Origin: Thalassospiraceae bacterium
Lineage (GTDB): Bacteria > Pseudomonadota > Alphaproteobacteria > Rhodospirillales > Magnetovibrionaceae
Direction of reading: 5' to 3'
Length of the DNA: 5,565 nucleotides
Assembly (NCBI GenBank): GCA_030637205.1
Contig: DAOVVL010000153.1
Location: 1 to 5,565 of the forward strand
Shown here: positions 4,613 through 5,565 of the stretch, piece after piece
Layout: each line of letters starts with the position of its first letter
How positions within the stretch are numbered: the first letter of the stretch is position 1
Notes under the pieces: model-generated
Database searches by the model: none
What the model saw: the letters and a program-made list of their open reading frames with translations, nothing else
What the model was told of the DNA's origin: nothing
Translations under genes and position numbers: made by a program

Positions 4613-5565
4613 CGTTTCGCCCCCCTCTTGGGTCCGTTCTTTTTGGACCCTTTCTTGCCGTTACTGTTGTCGGAAACGTCATGATAAAAAATTTCGTTCT
4701 TGGTGATCGAAATGCACTTCGTCGGGCAAACCATGAAACAGGCGCCGCAGCGAATGCATTCGTTGTTGTCGATCCAGATGGCACTGACCTTGTCCCACTC
4801 CCCGGCTTCCAGCAGGGCGCCGTAGGTGCCGTCCTCGTTGATATCGACACCTTCGATCAATTTGATGCAGTCGCGCGGCGCAACCTCGATGCAGGCGCGA
4901 CAATAGATGCAGTTATCGACATCAATTTCATAGCGGTGATAGCAAAGATAGCAGCGCTTCGCCTCTTCAAGAGCCGTTTCCAAGTCCATTCCTTCCTCGA
5001 CCTCGGCGGTCAGTCCCTTGCAACGGCCCTGCAACTTCGACGTCGGCATCTCCTGCCTAGGGATGAAATCATAGGCCCGTTCGCGCATGGGGCCGTCGAC
5101 ATTCTCGATCTTGACGACTTCCTTGCGGCGCTCGTATCCCATCAACCAGGCGTCCATTTTTAGCGCGATTTCGCGGCCATGGCCGACGGCTTCGACCACG
5201 GTGCCAGCGCCGCGGACAAAATCACCCGCAGCAAACAATCCCCCGACGGAGGTCATGCCGTTCTCGTCGATCTTCACGTTGCCCCAATCGTCTAATTTCA
5301 GTTTCACATCGAGGTAGTCATTGACCGTCTTTTGTCCGATGGCGATCAGCAGGGTGTCGCAGGCCTCTTCGAATTGCGAGCCCTCGATCGGAATCGCCTG
5401 ACGGCGACCATTTTTGCGCCAACCGCCGAGCCTGTTCTGAACGAACCTGACCCCCCGCAAACGACCATCGGGACCAGTTATCAAGCCAACCGGTGTTCGC
5501 AGGCCGAGGATTTCAACGCCTTCGCGTTTCGCTTCGAAAATTTCATCTTTGGCGACTGGGATGTA
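4609..5565 (-). CDS. GltD-like FAD/NAD(P) oxidoreductase with C-terminal ferredoxin domain, 5' end outside window
   Basis: The frame is open to the window edge, so the 318 residues seen are the C-terminal part and the true start lies beyond 5565. The first 27 visible residues already continue a GltD-type fold. The visible part shows TLLIAIGQKT (about 71-80) and the FAD motif GLFAAGDFVRGAGTVVEAVG (109-128), typical of the small subunit of glutamate synthase and NfnB-like flavoproteins. A cysteine-rich region follows: CYLC (205-208), then CIYCRACIEVAPRDC (219-233) and CIRCGACFMVCPTKC (270-284). The second motif is a standard CxxCxxCxxxCP. The first has Ala at the fourth cysteine position. The protein ends in a Lys/Arg-rich tail. 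As first visible gene of the kor operon it is probably the NAD(P)-reactive, electron-accepting subunit, comparable to the gamma subunit of the Azoarcus evansii 2-oxoglutarate:NADP+ oxidoreductase. That match is from memory. Confidence 0.88.
   Translation of the reverse strand, partial: YIPVAKDEIFEAKREGVEILGLRTPVGLITGPDGRLRGVRFVQNRLGGWRKNGRRQAIPIEGSQFEEACDTLLIAIGQKTVNDYLDVKLKLDDWGNVKIDENGMTSVGGLFAAGDFVRGAGTVVEAVGHGREIALKMDAWLMGYERRKEVVKIENVDGPMRERAYDFIPRQEMPTSKLQGRCKGLTAEVEEGMDLETALEEAKRCYLCYHRYEIDVDNCIYCRACIEVAPRDCIKLIEGVDINEDGTYGALLEAGEWDKVSAIWIDNNECIRCGACFMVCPTKCISITKNEIFYHDVSDNSNGKKGSKKNGPKRGAKR
4620..4628 (-). promoter_or_regulatory. Ribosome binding site inside the end of the upstream gene
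   Basis: AGAGGGGGG on the minus strand lies 7 bases before the ATG at 4612, within the last codons of the GltD-like gene. With the ATGA stop/start overlap it explains how the second flavoprotein is translated from the shared message. Confidence 0.6.

Noticed and set aside
4681..5163. A 160-codon plus-strand open frame
   Set aside because: It is antisense to the ferredoxin and FAD regions of the GltD-like gene and looks like a mirror-frame shadow.

Overview
The window holds most of a minus-strand operon for a thiamine-diphosphate 2-oxoacid:acceptor oxidoreductase (OFOR, KorAB type) with two flavoprotein partners, followed by about 690 bases of non-coding DNA and the first codons of another minus-strand gene. 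The protein style (long fused gamma-alpha KorA, GltD-like flavoprotein with a ferredoxin tail), the Shine-Dalgarno sites and the moderately GC-rich coding DNA suggest a proteobacterium. An alphaproteobacterium of Rhodospirillales type is my best guess, and it is only an inference.

Layout, in order of transcription from right to left: (1) 5565-4609, the C-terminal 318 residues of a GltD-like FAD/NAD(P) oxidoreductase ending in a two-cluster ferredoxin domain; (2) 4612-3581, a 343-residue FAD-dependent pyridine-nucleotide oxidoreductase, starting in an ATGA overlap with gene 1; (3) 3575-1752, the OFOR gamma-alpha fusion (korA); (4) 1743-796, the OFOR beta subunit (korB) with its TPP and cluster ligands. 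Gaps of -4, 5 and 8 bases mark a single transcription unit whose promoter lies outside the window.

Downstream of korB, 440-795 has no gene but contains a compact set of interleaved inverted repeats (550-628). At 395-439 lies the exact 3' part of a tRNA-Lys(CTT) gene, from the anticodon loop to the encoded CCA, with no 5' half. A terminator-like hairpin follows it. This looks like the duplicated tRNA end left where a genetic element integrated. If so, the DNA to the right, possibly including the kor operon, belongs to the element side, and the DNA to the left is original chromosome. A candidate promoter (220-247) then leads to a minus-strand gene starting at 106, possibly an M24-family (Xaa-Pro peptidase-like) protein, cut by the window edge.

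Working model: KorA and KorB oxidise a 2-oxoacid with CoA to an acyl-CoA and CO2, or run the reverse reaction. Electrons leave TPP through the beta-subunit cluster to the ferredoxin domain of the GltD-like protein, and then through its flavin to NAD(P). The subunit plan resembles the three-subunit 2-oxoglutarate:NADP+ oxidoreductase described from Azoarcus evansii. The role of the second flavoprotein is unknown. The substrate cannot be fixed from sequence alone.
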